64,000 nt of DNA from Clostridia bacterium (lineage in GTDB: Bacteria > Bacillota > Clostridia > RUG12999): positions 1 to 64,000 of the forward strand of contig JAAWTG010000013.1 of assembly GCA_022801925.1 (NCBI GenBank). Direction: 5' to 3'. This document shows positions 26,375-35,891 of this stretch, one piece after another; position 1 is the stretch's first letter; each line of letters starts with the position of its first letter. The translations under genes and the position numbers were made by a program. The notes below the pieces were generated by a model. It did no database searches. It saw only the letters and a list, made by a program, of their open reading frames with translations, and was not told where the DNA came from.

Positions 26375-27499
26375 ATGCCGCCGATTACATTGCTGATTAA
26401 ACCGGCGTCCAGTCTGTGTAATTTAAGATGCCGCTATTGTTTTTATCATGATGTAGCCAGCCATAGGAAGGCGGCATCTTTTGGCGTGATGCGGGAGGAG
26501 TTGCTGGAAACGCTGGTGCGCAAAGCATTGGAACAGGCAGACGGACAATGTATGTTTGGCTTTCAGGGCGGGGAACCGACACTGGCAGGACTGGATTTTT
26601 ACCGGAAATTGGTGCAGCTGCAAAAGAAGCATAATACCCGCGGAATCCGTATTATTAATACCATTCAGACCAACGGTATGTTGATTGACGATGAATGGGC
26701 AGAATTTTTGGCGAAACATGAGTTTTTGGTAGGATTGTCGCTGGACGGAACGCGGGAGGTGCATGACCATTTTCGCGTGGATGAAAACGGAAACGGTACT
26801 TATGACCGCGTGGTTGCCGCTGCGAAGCGGCTGGAGAAACACCACGCGGAATTTAATATCTTGTGCGTTGTGAACAACTATGTGGCGCGCTATGCCAAGC
26901 AGGTGTATCAAAACCTGAAAAAGCAGGGATTTCGTTATATTCAGTTCATTCCCTGTCTGGATTCGTTTGGTGAAGAAACGCAAAAGGGACAGGAATATTC
27001 TTTGTCATTGGAGCGATTTACTGTTTTTTTGAAATCTACGTTTGATTTATATTATCAGGATTTTGAAAAAGGCGATCCTGTCAGCATTCGGACATTTGAT
27101 AACTATGTGACAATGATTGCAGGCTATCCGCCGGAATCCTGCGGCATGGCGGGTATTTGTTCCTGTTATTTTGTCGTGGAGGGAGACGGCAGCGTTTACC
27201 CGTGCGATTTTTATGTGCTGGACCGATACCGGCTGGGACATGTGGAGCAAGATGATTTTCCGGATATGATGCGCACAGAAACGGCAAAAAAATTTGTCGC
27301 AGAATCGGATTACATAGACGAAGCGTGTAAAGTATGTCGCTGGCTGTCCATTTGCCGCGGCGGCTGCCGACGCCATAGAGAACCGTTTATAGACGGGCGC
27401 CCGCGCAAAAATATATACTGTCAGGCATACCAAGAATTTTTTGCTTACGCCTATCCCAGAATGGAACGCATGGCAAAAAAGCTGCTGGGGAAAAGATAG
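26375..27499 (+). CDS. Anaerobic sulfatase-maturating radical SAM enzyme
   Basis: The 374-residue protein has the radical SAM motif C15-NLR-C19-RY-C22 and the GFQGGEPTLAG strand. A SPASM-type C-terminal region carries further cysteines (YPCDFYV, CKVCRWLSICRGGCRRHR) for two auxiliary iron-sulfur clusters. The family converts a Cys or Ser of type I sulfatases to formylglycine without oxygen. No sulfatase lies in the window. The start follows AGGAGG. Other SPASM peptide-modifying enzymes are the alternative, but the FRVDENGNGTYDRV stretch favours anSME. Confidence 0.85.
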   Translation: MPPITLLIKPASSLCNLRCRYCFYHDVASHRKAASFGVMREELLETLVRKALEQADGQCMFGFQGGEPTLAGLDFYRKLVQLQKKHNTRGIRIINTIQTNGMLIDDEWAEFLAKHEFLVGLSLDGTREVHDHFRVDENGNGTYDRVVAAAKRLEKHHAEFNILCVVNNYVARYAKQVYQNLKKQGFRYIQFIPCLDSFGEETQKGQEYSLSLERFTVFLKSTFDLYYQDFEKGDPVSIRTFDNYVTMIAGYPPESCGMAGICSCYFVVEGDGSVYPCDFYVLDRYRLGHVEQDDFPDMMRTETAKKFVAESDYIDEACKVCRWLSICRGGCRRHREPFIDGRPRKNIYCQAYQEFFAYAYPRMERMAKKLLGKR

Positions 27500-27509
27500 A
27501 GGTGGAACC

Positions 27510-28025
27510 ATGGGACTGATTCATATTTATACCGGAGACGGTAAAGGTAAAACAACAGCGGCGTGCGGACTCATATGCCGTCAGCTTGGGTATGGGAACA
27601 AGGTTGTATTGATTCAATTCCTCAAAGGCGGCATAAGCGGAGAATCACTGTTTTTGTCGCAAACGGAAAACTGCACGGTAGTGCGTGGGCAAGAGGCGAA
27701 GAAATTTGTTTTTCAAATGGACAAGGCAGAAAAACAGCAGGAAGCGGAAACATGCCGCGCATTGTGGAACGAAGCGTGTGAGGCGGTAAAACATGCAGAT
27801 TTGGTCGTGCTGGACGAAGTGTTCGGCGCGCTGTCCTGCGGTTTGCTGAAACCGGAGGAAACGTTGCGGTTGACGGAACTGCTGCCGGAGCAGTGCGAAC
27901 TGGTATTGACCGGACGAGACGCACCGGAAGAATGGGTGTGCAGGGCAGATTATGTGACGGAAATGCGGGAAGTAAAACATCCTATGCAGCGCGGCGTACC
28001 GGCACGGCGCGGCATTGAATATTAA
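27510..28025 (+). CDS. Cob(I)yrinic acid a,c-diamide adenosyltransferase
   Basis: A 171-residue CobA/BtuR-type protein with P-loop YTGDGKGKTTAACG at residues 7-20, VVLIQFLKGG, LVVLDEVFGALSCGLL, and a terminal VKHPMQRGVPARRGIEY. It attaches the adenosyl group to corrinoids using ATP. The start at 27510 gives the proper N-terminus. No other cobalamin gene is nearby, so it may serve salvage. Confidence 0.92.
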   Translation: MGLIHIYTGDGKGKTTAACGLICRQLGYGNKVVLIQFLKGGISGESLFLSQTENCTVVRGQEAKKFVFQMDKAEKQQEAETCRALWNEACEAVKHADLVVLDEVFGALSCGLLKPEETLRLTELLPEQCELVLTGRDAPEEWVCRADYVTEMREVKHPMQRGVPARRGIEY

Positions 28026-28036
28026 TAAAAAAATAT

Positions 28037-28072
28037 CAGCCCTCCTGATTGTTTTATCAGGAGGGCTGTTTT
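28037..28072 (+). terminator. Rho-independent terminator
   Basis: CAGCCCTCCTGAT and ATCAGGAGGGCTG, 13-bp perfect arms with a 6-nt loop and TTTTA tail, closing the plus-strand run. Confidence 0.92.
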
Positions 28073-28171
28073 ATGTATGAAATTATTATTTATAATACTA
28101 TTTTGGGACAACAGATACCGATATCCCCTGCTAGATAGGAGATGTATTGATAGGTCTGTCAAAAGAAAAAT

Positions 28172-28798
28172 TTATGCTTCTTCTACCAGTTTCAGCCATT
28201 CCTGTGCAATCAGCGTATGACCGGCGAGTGAGGGATGAACGCCGTCCGCCGACCAAATTTCATAGCCGCATTCGATAGATTTGGAAGCAAACAGTCCGTC
28301 CAGTGGGAGATAGTGCGCATGAAATTCCTGAGCCATTTTCCGTACAACGTGAATTTTGGGGTCTAAATCTTCACGCCAATTTAATTTATCGGGCACAAAC
28401 GGCATGAGAAACGGTTCTATCAACAAAATGGGAATATTGCCAAGCCGTTCGCGTACCTGTGTGAGCAGTGCGCGGTAGTTGGATTCATATTGCTCCGCAG
28501 TGGTGAGAGAAGCTGCGTCATAGCGGCGCCAAGTGTCGTTGATACCAATTAAAATGGAAAGAAAATCCGGTTTCAGCGCCAGACAATCTTCTTCCCAGCG
28601 CGTCAGCAAATCGCAGGTGCGGTTGCCGGAAATGCCTTTATTGAGGAAAGTAACGTTCATCTTGGGATATTTTGCCGTAAACAGTCCAGCGGCAATGCGG
28701 GCATAACCGCGCCCCAAATCGTCGGTTTCGCGGTCACGCCCTACATCTGTAATGCTGTCCCCTTGAAACAGGACGGTCATGTTTGGTTGAATCAGCAT
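28172..28798 (-). CDS. SGNH/GDSL-family hydrolase
   Basis: A 208-residue cytoplasmic esterase-like protein with the four SGNH blocks: FQGDSIT (catalytic Ser, residue 15), NKGISGN, IGINDTW, and WSADGVHPS (catalytic Asp and His) near 185. It probably removes acyl groups, for instance acetyl from sugars, but the substrate is not known. It has its own promoter and is not linked to a glycan operon. Confidence 0.9.
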   Translation of the reverse strand: MLIQPNMTVLFQGDSITDVGRDRETDDLGRGYARIAAGLFTAKYPKMNVTFLNKGISGNRTCDLLTRWEEDCLALKPDFLSILIGINDTWRRYDAASLTTAEQYESNYRALLTQVRERLGNIPILLIEPFLMPFVPDKLNWREDLDPKIHVVRKMAQEFHAHYLPLDGLFASKSIECGYEIWSADGVHPSLAGHTLIAQEWLKLVEEA

Positions 28799-28828
28799 GG
28801 AAAAACCCTCCTATGAAATTTTTTCTCC

Positions 28829-28890
28829 ATTATACTGCTTGTCATGAGCAAAGTCAATAGAAAAACAAAAATAGTGCTGTTTTAAAACAG
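28829..28890 (-). promoter_or_regulatory. Promoter and upstream palindrome of the SGNH hydrolase gene
   Basis: On the minus strand TTGACT (28852-28857), 17 bp, TATAAT (28829-28834). A perfect 14-bp palindrome CTGTTTTAAAACAG lies upstream at 28877-28890 and could bind a regulator. Confidence 0.7.
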
Positions 28891-28901
28891 ATATAATTTA
28901 T

Positions 28902-28937
28902 AAAAACGGTTTCCGAATGACTTCAGAAACCGTTTTT
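28902..28937. terminator. Bidirectional terminator after amt
   Basis: AAAAACGGTTTC and GAAACCGTTTTT, 12-bp arms with a 12-nt loop. On the minus strand it ends the glnN-amt unit. Confidence 0.85.
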
Positions 28938-28969
28938 ATAGATGTCATGATTTGATAGGAAAATAAAGA

Positions 28970-30673
28970 TTATTTGGTGTCCTGCAATGCTTGAACGCCT
29001 TCCTCGCCCGTGCGGACTTTGACAACGTTTTCCACATCATAGACAAAGATTTTACCATCGCCGATATGCCCTGTATACAAAATCTTTTTCGCTGTTTCAA
29101 TGACAGTGCGCACCGGTACTTTGGAAACGATAATTTCCACTTTGATTTTCGGCAGCAGTGTCACGTCCATTTCAACGCCGCGGTAATACTGTGCGTTTCC
29201 TTTTTGAATGCCGCAGCCCAGAACATGGGTAAGGGTCATGCCGGTCACGCCGATTTCATTCATGGCGTCCTTCAATTCGTCAAATTTGCTCTGTTTCATC
29301 ACAATGGCGACTTTAGTGAGTTTTTCGCCGGAAACCGCTTCAGCGGAAGCAGCGGGAGCCGTGTAGTGTTCCACCGGAACCGCCTTTTCCACCGGCGCTA
29401 TGCTTGGCGCAGCTTCGCTGCCGCCTACTGCAGTCAGGTTTGCCATAGGCATAAAGTCTGCATAACTGCTGGCGAGTCCATGTTCCTCGGAATCAAGACC
29501 GGCAATTTCCTCGCTGGCGGAAACGCGCAGGCCCACTGTCTTTTTAATGATAAAGAAAACAATGGTCATAGTAACGGCAACCCAAGCAATGACGGAAACA
29601 ACGCCCAGCACCTGAATACCGAAAAATTGGAAACCGCCGCCATAAAATAAGCCGCCGTCCAGCGCGAACAACCCTGTTAAAATTGTGCCTGCCGCGCCGC
29701 AGAGTCCGTGAACGCCAACCGCGCCGACAGGGTCGTCGATTTTGAGTTTTTTATCAACAAATTCAATGCCAAACACAACAACAAATGCTGCAATGAGACC
29801 GATAATTGCCGCGCCGATGGGCGATACCACGTCGCAGCCTGCGGTAATGGCGACCAGACCTGCCAACACACCGTTGAGCGTCATGGAAACATCCGGTTTT
29901 TTATAGCGAATCCAAGTGATTACCATGGTGACACAAGCAGCAACAGCCGCCGCAAGGTTTGTCGTCATAAAGATGGAACCCATGGAGAACAGCGTTTCGT
30001 CGCCTTCGGCGGAAACGGTAGAACAGCCGTTGAATCCAAACCAGCAGAACCACAGAATGAACACGCCGAGCGCCGCAAGCGTCAGGCTATGCCCCAGAAT
30101 CGCTTTGGATTTTCCGCTTTTGGAATATTTTCCGATACGTGGCCCCAGTATTTTTGCGCCGATAAGCGCTGCAACGCCGCCTACCATATGAACAGCGGTG
30201 GAACCTGCAAAATCGTGAAATCCAAGCTGTGAGAGCCAGCCGCCGCCCCAAATCCAGTGACCGGAAATGGGATAGACAATCGCGCTGATGATGGCGCTGT
30301 AGATACAGTAAGAACTGAATTTGGTGCGTTCCGCCATGGCGCCGGAGACGATGGTTGCGGCGGTTGCGCAAAATACCGTTTGGAAAATGACAAACGCCCA
30401 TTTGGGTACGCCTTCCGGCAGAATGTCCGTATAGGCGCCGGCAATGGTTGGGTCAAAATGTCCGATAAAATTGCCCGCGCCAAACATCAATCCGAAACCG
30501 AGCAGCCAGAATATCGGCGTACCGATGCTAAAATCCATCAGGTTTTTCATAACAATGTTACCGGCATTTTTCGCGCGTGTCAGACCGGTTTCCACCATGG
30601 CGAATCCGGCTTGCATGAAAAATACCAGGGCTGCGCCGAGCAAGACCCATATGGTGTTGACAGATGAATACAT
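28970..30673 (-). CDS. Ammonium transporter fused to a PII signalling domain
   Basis: Residues 1-400 form an Amt/Mep channel with eleven predicted helices, including the twin-histidine helices (STAVHMVGG and VHGLCGAAG). A roughly 45-residue Ala/Pro linker follows. Residues about 447-560 form a GlnK-like PII domain: the T-loop reads NAQYYRGVEMDV and the B-loop TGHIGDGKIFVYDVENVVKVRTGEEG. In free form PII proteins plug Amt in response to ATP/ADP and 2-oxoglutarate; here the regulator is built in. It lies 117 bp downstream of glnN, with an attenuator between. Confidence 0.95.
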   Translation of the reverse strand: MYSSVNTIWVLLGAALVFFMQAGFAMVETGLTRAKNAGNIVMKNLMDFSIGTPIFWLLGFGLMFGAGNFIGHFDPTIAGAYTDILPEGVPKWAFVIFQTVFCATAATIVSGAMAERTKFSSYCIYSAIISAIVYPISGHWIWGGGWLSQLGFHDFAGSTAVHMVGGVAALIGAKILGPRIGKYSKSGKSKAILGHSLTLAALGVFILWFCWFGFNGCSTVSAEGDETLFSMGSIFMTTNLAAAVAACVTMVITWIRYKKPDVSMTLNGVLAGLVAITAGCDVVSPIGAAIIGLIAAFVVVFGIEFVDKKLKIDDPVGAVGVHGLCGAAGTILTGLFALDGGLFYGGGFQFFGIQVLGVVSVIAWVAVTMTIVFFIIKKTVGLRVSASEEIAGLDSEEHGLASSYADFMPMANLTAVGGSEAAPSIAPVEKAVPVEHYTAPAASAEAVSGEKLTKVAIVMKQSKFDELKDAMNEIGVTGMTLTHVLGCGIQKGNAQYYRGVEMDVTLLPKIKVEIIVSKVPVRTVIETAKKILYTGHIGDGKIFVYDVENVVKVRTGEEGVQALQDTK

Positions 30674-30708
30674 AAATAATTCCTCCCTTTTCTTTCACAA
30701 ATAGAAAT

Positions 30709-30761
30709 GGCGTGCGGCGCAGGAAAATGGGGGTATTTTCCTGTACTGCACGCCGTTGTGC
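30709..30761 (-). promoter_or_regulatory. ANTAR-type hexaloop hairpin and terminator between glnN and amt
   Basis: On the minus strand the hairpin GCAC-AACGGC-GTGC (30748-30761) has loop A1 and G4. Its loop and 3' side (GGCGTGC) also pair with GCACGCC (30709-30715), making a long terminator-like stem. That stem has an inner helix CAGGAAAAT/ATTTTCCTG and loop ACCCCC. The tail ATTTCTATTT is only moderately U-rich. The two folds exclude each other. Layout and loop match the glnN and glt leaders. Confidence 0.7.
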
Positions 30762-30790
30762 GACTATATAGGCTCTCTTATGCCTGAAAT

Positions 30791-32884
30791 TTATAAAATG
30801 CTAAACAGCAAGTCGCCGTAAGTTGGGAACGGCCAAAATTCTTTTGCCGTGCTGGTTTCCAGTTCGTCTACAATGGCGCGAACCTCCTGCATGGAAGCAA
30901 ACACGCTGTCGTGATAATAAGCGGAACATTTTTGTGCGTCCGATTCATAGTCTTTGGCAGCCAGGAGCGTTTGTTCCAGCTTGTCTGTTTTGTGATACAG
31001 ACAGGAAACGAGTTCCGAAAGTTTGGAAATCAGCGCTTTTTCCACATCACAGTTGACGTCCGCCAAAACGGATTTTTTTGCGGCGGCGGTGGAACTGAGT
31101 TTGTGGACATAGTTCATCACGGACGGCAGAATGTCTTTGCGCACGATATCCAGCATGGTCAGCGCTTCAATGTGCAGTTCTTTGCAATAGTTTTCCAGCA
31201 TGATTTCACAGCGGGAAACAATCTCCGCTTCGCTGAAAATGTTGTGTTTGGTGAAAAGTTTAATGTTCTTTTCACTCTTGAAATAGGGAAGCGCTTCCGG
31301 TGTGGATTTCAGGTTATACAGTCCGCGGCTTTTTGCTTCCGCAACCCATTCGTCCGAATAGTTGTTGCCGTTGAAAATGATACGTTTATGCTTTTTAATG
31401 GTACGTTTAATGAGTTTGTTCAGCGCACTTTGGAAATCGTCTGCCGCTTCCAGTTCGTCCGCATACTGCGACAGAGATTCTGCAACAATGGTGTTCAGCG
31501 TGATGTTCGGACCGGAAATGGAGAGCGCGGAGCCCAGCATACGGAACTCGAATTTGTTGCCTGTGAAAGCAAACGGTGAAGTTCTGTTGCGGTCGGTGGT
31601 GTCTTTCGGGAATTTTGGCAAAATATGTACACCGATTTCCATGTTGCTTTTTTCTTTGCTGTCATAGGTATCGTCATGTTCAATGGATTCCAGAATTTCC
31701 GTCAGTTCATCTCCTAGGAACATAGAAATGATTGCCGGCGGCGCTTCGTTGGCGCCCAAACGGTGGTCGTTTCCGGCAGTTGCAACGGAAAGCCGCAGCA
31801 AATCCTGATAATCGTCTACCGCTTTGATAACCGCGCACAGGAACAATAGGAACTGCGCATTTTCATGCGGCGAAGAGCCAGGTTCCAGCAGGTTGACGCC
31901 GGTGTTCGTGGAAATAGACCAGTTGTTATGTTTTCCGCTGCCGTTCACGCCGGCAAACGGTTTTTCGTGCAGCAGACACGCAAATCCGTGACGGTCTGCC
32001 ACTTTTTTCATGAGTTCCATGGTCAACTGGTTGTGGTCTGCCGCAATGTTGGTGGTGGAAAAGATGGGAGCGAGTTCATGCTGCGCCGGCGCCACCTCAT
32101 TGTGCTCTGTTTTTGCCAGAATACCGAGTTTCCAGAGCTCTTGGTCTAAATCTTTCATGAACGCTGCGATACGCGGTTTAATCGTACCGAAATAGTGGTC
32201 TTCCATTTCCTGCCCCTTGGGCGGTTTTGCACCAAAGAGCGTCCGACCGGTGAACACCAAATCGCGGCGCTGTTTATACATTTCTTTGTCAATCAAAAAA
32301 TATTCCTGTTCCGGTCCCACGGTTGTTGTCACGCGGGTTGCGCTGCTGCCGAACAGTTTTAAAATACGCATTGCCTGCCGGTTCAATTCCTCCATGGAGC
32401 GCAGCAGCGGCGTCTTTTTGTCCAGCACTTCGCCGCTGTAGGAACAGAACACAGTGGGAATGCAGAGGGTATCGTCTTTGATAAAAGCATAGGACGAAGG
32501 ATCCCAAGCGGTGTATCCGCGTGCCTCAAATGTTGCGCGCAGCCCGCCGGAGGGGAAACTCGACGCGTCCGGTTCGCCTTTGACCAGTTCTTTGCCGGAG
32601 AATTCCATAATCGCCCGCCCGTCGCCTGTCGGCGCGATGAAACTATCATGTTTTTCCGCGGTGATACCCGTCATGGGCTGAAACCAATGGGTGAAATGCG
32701 TTGCGCCTTTTTCTACTGCCCAGTCCTTCATTGCGTTTGCAACAACTGTTGCAATACCAATTTGCAGGCTTTTTCCATCTTGAATGGTTTTTTTCAATGC
32801 CTTGTAGGTGTCTTTCGGAAGTTTTTCCTGCATGACTGCGTCGCTAAACACCATACTGCCGAATACTTCAGGAACTGTAGTCAT
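30791..32884 (-). CDS. glnN: Glutamine synthetase type III
   Basis: The enzyme makes glutamine from glutamate, ammonia and ATP. At 697 residues it has the length of GSIII and is far longer than GSI. Marks are [10 protein letters not shown] near 65, EQEYFLID near 190, the ATP and glutamate region [18 protein letters not shown] near 310-325, and [18 protein letters not shown] near 440. It is transcribed away from the glutamate synthase operon and has its own consensus promoter followed by an attenuator. A second synthetase, type I, lies at 38406. Confidence 0.97.
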   Translation of the reverse strand: MTTVPEVFGSMVFSDAVMQEKLPKDTYKALKKTIQDGKSLQIGIATVVANAMKDWAVEKGATHFTHWFQPMTGITAEKHDSFIAPTGDGRAIMEFSGKELVKGEPDASSFPSGGLRATFEARGYTAWDPSSYAFIKDDTLCIPTVFCSYSGEVLDKKTPLLRSMEELNRQAMRILKLFGSSATRVTTTVGPEQEYFLIDKEMYKQRRDLVFTGRTLFGAKPPKGQEMEDHYFGTIKPRIAAFMKDLDQELWKLGILAKTEHNEVAPAQHELAPIFSTTNIAADHNQLTMELMKKVADRHGFACLLHEKPFAGVNGSGKHNNWSISTNTGVNLLEPGSSPHENAQFLLFLCAVIKAVDDYQDLLRLSVATAGNDHRLGANEAPPAIISMFLGDELTEILESIEHDDTYDSKEKSNMEIGVHILPKFPKDTTDRNRTSPFAFTGNKFEFRMLGSALSISGPNITLNTIVAESLSQYADELEAADDFQSALNKLIKRTIKKHKRIIFNGNNYSDEWVAEAKSRGLYNLKSTPEALPYFKSEKNIKLFTKHNIFSEAEIVSRCEIMLENYCKELHIEALTMLDIVRKDILPSVMNYVHKLSSTAAAKKSVLADVNCDVEKALISKLSELVSCLYHKTDKLEQTLLAAKDYESDAQKCSAYYHDSVFASMQEVRAIVDELETSTAKEFWPFPTYGDLLFSIL

Positions 32885-32935
32885 TTCAAATCATCTCCTA
32901 ATAAAAATCATTTTGAACCGGTTGCAAAGGAAAAT

Positions 32936-33017
32936 AAAAAAGGCACTGCGGGCATTTGACCCACAGCGCCTTTGCTGTTTACAGACACAGTATACACCCA
33001 AGGAGAAAATTTGTCAA
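32936..33017 (-). promoter_or_regulatory. glnN promoter with ANTAR-type attenuator
   Basis: On the minus strand TTGACA (33012-33017), 17 bp, TATACT (32989-32994). A few bases after the start site comes the hairpin ACAGC-AAAGGC-GCTGT (32963-32978), with loop A1 and G4. Its GGC-GCTGT side is also the 5' arm of an 11-bp terminator stem (GGCGCTGTGGG with CCCGCAGTGCC, 32942-32970) followed by T6. Only one of the two folds can form. The start codon is about 50 bp further on. Confidence 0.85.
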
Positions 33018-33143
33018 GTGTTTTTTAAAACTTTTTTTGCAAGAAATTTTAAAACGACATGCAGAAAAAGGGGGAATATATAGGAAATAAGCTGATAAAA
33101 CTTAAAAAATGAAAGAGAAACATAAAAAAGTTTCAAAAAAGTA

Positions 33144-33248
33144 TTGACATTTTGCTGAAAAAACGGTATAATAATAAAAAATGTAAGAATGAACAATGGC
33201 GTTCATCAAAAAAGGAAGCAGTTTCTTTTTTTGGTGGACGCTTTTTTT
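33144..33248 (+). promoter_or_regulatory. glt operon promoter with ANTAR-type attenuator
   Basis: TTGACA (33144-33149), 17 bp, TATAAT (33167-33172). The transcript should begin near 33179 and soon forms ATGAAC-AATGGC-GTTCAT (33189-33206), a hairpin with loop A1 and G4. Its GC-GTTCAT side also pairs with GGTGGACGC (33233-33241) around an inner A/T helix, giving a terminator followed by T7 (33242-33248). The first gene starts at 33279. Confidence 0.87.
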
Positions 33249-33278
33249 GTGCAGAAAAAGGCAAAGGAGGAACAGGAG

Positions 33279-34382
33279 ATGTTAAAAGAAGGACAGACCA
33301 GAATCCCTTCCGGCTGTGCAATATCCGGCATCTTTTCCAAAGACGGAAAAAAAATAAACGGTGAATCCATTATCCGTTCTATCGCAACCATGCACGATCG
33401 TTCCAACGGACTGGGCGGCGGATTTGCAGGCTATGGAATCTATCCGCAATATAAAGACTTGTATGCATTTCATATATTTTATGAAAGCAATGCCGCGCGG
33501 GAGGAATGCGAGCGGTTTTTAGACCGGCATTTTGACGTGATTAACCTGTCTAAAATTCCGGTGAAGAAAACGCCGAAAATCACAGATGAACCGCTGATTT
33601 GGCGCTATTTTGTCACACCGCTGCCCACCAAACTGGCGGACAGCCAACTGGACGAAAAAGAATTCACGGTCAAAAGCGTTATCAAAATCAATACGGTGAT
33701 TGAAGGCGCGTATGTGTTTTCCTGCGGCAAGAACATGGGTGTGTTCAAGGCGGTGGGATTTCCGGAGGATGTGGGAGAGTTCTATCGGTTGGACGAATAT
33801 GAAGGGTATTGCTGGACGGCGCACGGACGCTATCCCACCAATACACCCGGCTGGTGGGGCGGCGCGCACCCCTTTGCTATGCTGGACTATTCCATTGTAC
33901 ACAACGGCGAAATTTCTTCCTATGACGCGAACCGCCGGTACATAGAAATGTTTGGTTATAAATGCACGCTTTTAACCGACACGGAAGTCATTACCTACAT
34001 GATAGACTATCTGGTACGCAAAAAAGAATTGTCGCTGGAGGAAATGGCAAGCGTGATTGCCGCGCCGTTCTGGTCAACCATTGAACAGAAACCCAAAGAG
34101 GAACGGGAACGGCTGACCTATTTACGCAACGCCTTTGCGAGTTTGCTGATTACAGGTCCTTTTTCCATTCTGCTGGGCTTTGACGGCGGCATTATGGCGT
34201 TGAACGACAGACTGAAACTGCGGTCTATGGTGATTGGCGAAAAAGAAGACATGGTATATATCGCAAGCGAAGAATGCGCGATTCGCGTTGTGGAACCAAA
34301 CTTGGAAAAACTCTGGTCGCCCAAGGGCGGAGAAGCAGCGATTTTCAGACTGAGTGAAAGGGGGGCGGCAAAATGCCTGTAA
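33279..34382 (+). CDS. Glutamate synthase, class II glutamine amidotransferase subunit
   Basis: This Ntn-type amidotransferase releases ammonia from glutamine for the synthase. The nucleophile should be Cys13 (IPSG-CAISG), so a 12-residue propeptide would be removed. Other marks are RSIATMHDRSNGLGGGFAGYG, WTAHGRYPTNTP and IVHNGEISSYDANR. At 367 residues it corresponds to the first domain of bacterial GltB, here a separate protein as in archaeal-type GOGAT. The ATG follows AAAGGAGG. The operon is preceded by the attenuator. Confidence 0.92.
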   Translation: MLKEGQTRIPSGCAISGIFSKDGKKINGESIIRSIATMHDRSNGLGGGFAGYGIYPQYKDLYAFHIFYESNAAREECERFLDRHFDVINLSKIPVKKTPKITDEPLIWRYFVTPLPTKLADSQLDEKEFTVKSVIKINTVIEGAYVFSCGKNMGVFKAVGFPEDVGEFYRLDEYEGYCWTAHGRYPTNTPGWWGGAHPFAMLDYSIVHNGEISSYDANRRYIEMFGYKCTLLTDTEVITYMIDYLVRKKELSLEEMASVIAAPFWSTIEQKPKEERERLTYLRNAFASLLITGPFSILLGFDGGIMALNDRLKLRSMVIGEKEDMVYIASEECAIRVVEPNLEKLWSPKGGEAAIFRLSERGAAKCL

Positions 34383-35878
34383 ACTATTTATATCCGGACT
34401 ATGAAATCATTCGTAACAAAGATAATTGTATTGGCTGTCAGGTGTGCGCAAGGCAGTGCGCGAATGAAGCGCATTGGTATGACGAGGAATTGGGCGTCAT
34501 GCGCTGCGACAGCGCAAAATGCGTCAACTGCCACCGCTGCGTGTCGCTCTGCCCGACGCGGGCGCTGAAAATCGTGAAAACAGACCATACGTTTAAAGAA
34601 AATGCAAACTGGGCGGGTGCGAATATTCAGGAGATTTACCGTCAGGCGGAAAGCGGCGGCGTGTTGCTCAGTTCCATGGGCAACCCCAAACCCTATCCGG
34701 TGTATTGGGATAAACTGCTGATTAACGCGTCTCAGGTGACAAACCCTTCCATTGACCCGCTGCGCGAGCCTATGGAAACCAAGACATTTCTGGGGAAAAA
34801 GCCGGAGGACATTCAGCGGGACGAACAGGGCAGAATCAAACCGAATTTGCAGCCGCAGCTAGCGCTGTCCATGCCGGTGATGTTTTCCGCCATGAGTTAC
34901 GGTTCCATCAGCTACAATGCGCACGCCAGCTTGGCGAAAGCGGCGGAGGAACTGGGCATTCTCTATAACACAGGCGAAGGCGGATTGCACGAAGATTTCT
35001 ACAAATACGGTAAAAACACCATTGTACAAGTGGCTTCGGGGCGGTTCGGCGTACATAAAGATTATCTGGAAGCGGGCGCGGCGATTGAAATTAAAATTGG
35101 ACAGGGTGCAAAACCGGGCATTGGCGGACACCTGCCGGGCACCAAAATTGTGGGAGACGTTTCCAAAACAAGAATGATTCCGGAAGGCTCCGACGCGATT
35201 TCGCCCGCGCCGCACCACGATATCTATTCCATTGAAGATTTGCGGCAATTGGTGTTTTCGCTGAAAGAAGCGACGGAATACCGGAAACCGGTTATCGTTA
35301 AAATTGCGGCGGTGCACAATGTTGCGGCGATTGCCAGCGGTATTGCCCGAAGCGGCGCGGATATCATTGCCATTGACGGTTTCCGCGGCGGCACGGGCGC
35401 GGCACCGACACGTATCCGCGACAACGTCGGCATCCCCATTGAATTGGCGCTTGCCAGCGTAGACCAGCGGCTGCGGGAGGAAGGGATTCGCGACAGCGTA
35501 TCCGTGGTGGTGGGCGGCACGATTCGCAGCAGCGCGGACGTGGTGAAAGCCATTGCGCTGGGCGCGGACGCGGTTTATATTGCAACCAGCGCACTGTTGG
35601 CGCTGGGCTGTCATCTGTGCCGAAGCTGTCACACAGGAAAATGTAACTGGGGAATCGCCACGCAGCGACCCGATTTGGTGAAACGGCTCAATCCCGAAAT
35701 CGGCGCGCAGCGTCTGGTGAATCTGCTCACGGCATGGAACCATGAAATCAAAGAAATGATGGGCGGTATGGGAATCAACTCCATTGAAGCGCTGCGCGGC
35801 AACCGGCTTATGCTGCGCGGCGTGGGACTGACGCAAAAAGAACTGGATATCTTGGGCGTGCAGCACGCCGGAGAATGA
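34373..35878 (+). CDS. Glutamate synthase, ferredoxin-FMN catalytic subunit
   Basis: The N-terminal 70 residues carry two 4Fe-4S ferredoxin motifs (CIGCQVCARQC and CVNCHRCVSLCP). The rest is the FMN-binding TIM barrel of GltB, where 2-oxoglutarate is aminated and reduced. It shows PVMFSAMSYGSISYNA, GEGGLHEDF, IKIGQGAKPGIGGHLPG, GFRGGTGAAPT, and cysteines CHLCRSCHTGKC for the 3Fe-4S cluster. At 501 residues it fits archaeal-type GOGAT. It overlaps the amidotransferase gene by 10 bp. Confidence 0.95.
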   Translation: MPVNYLYPDYEIIRNKDNCIGCQVCARQCANEAHWYDEELGVMRCDSAKCVNCHRCVSLCPTRALKIVKTDHTFKENANWAGANIQEIYRQAESGGVLLSSMGNPKPYPVYWDKLLINASQVTNPSIDPLREPMETKTFLGKKPEDIQRDEQGRIKPNLQPQLALSMPVMFSAMSYGSISYNAHASLAKAAEELGILYNTGEGGLHEDFYKYGKNTIVQVASGRFGVHKDYLEAGAAIEIKIGQGAKPGIGGHLPGTKIVGDVSKTRMIPEGSDAISPAPHHDIYSIEDLRQLVFSLKEATEYRKPVIVKIAAVHNVAAIASGIARSGADIIAIDGFRGGTGAAPTRIRDNVGIPIELALASVDQRLREEGIRDSVSVVVGGTIRSSADVVKAIALGADAVYIATSALLALGCHLCRSCHTGKCNWGIATQRPDLVKRLNPEIGAQRLVNLLTAWNHEIKEMMGGMGINSIEALRGNRLMLRGVGLTQKELDILGVQHAGE

Positions 35879-35891
35879 GGAGGGGACGAAA

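Noticed and set aside
34859-35866. Long minus-strand frame opposite the glutamate synthase catalytic gene
   Set aside because: It mirrors a gene with strong family motifs, has a biased Arg/His/Ala composition and no ribosome-binding site.
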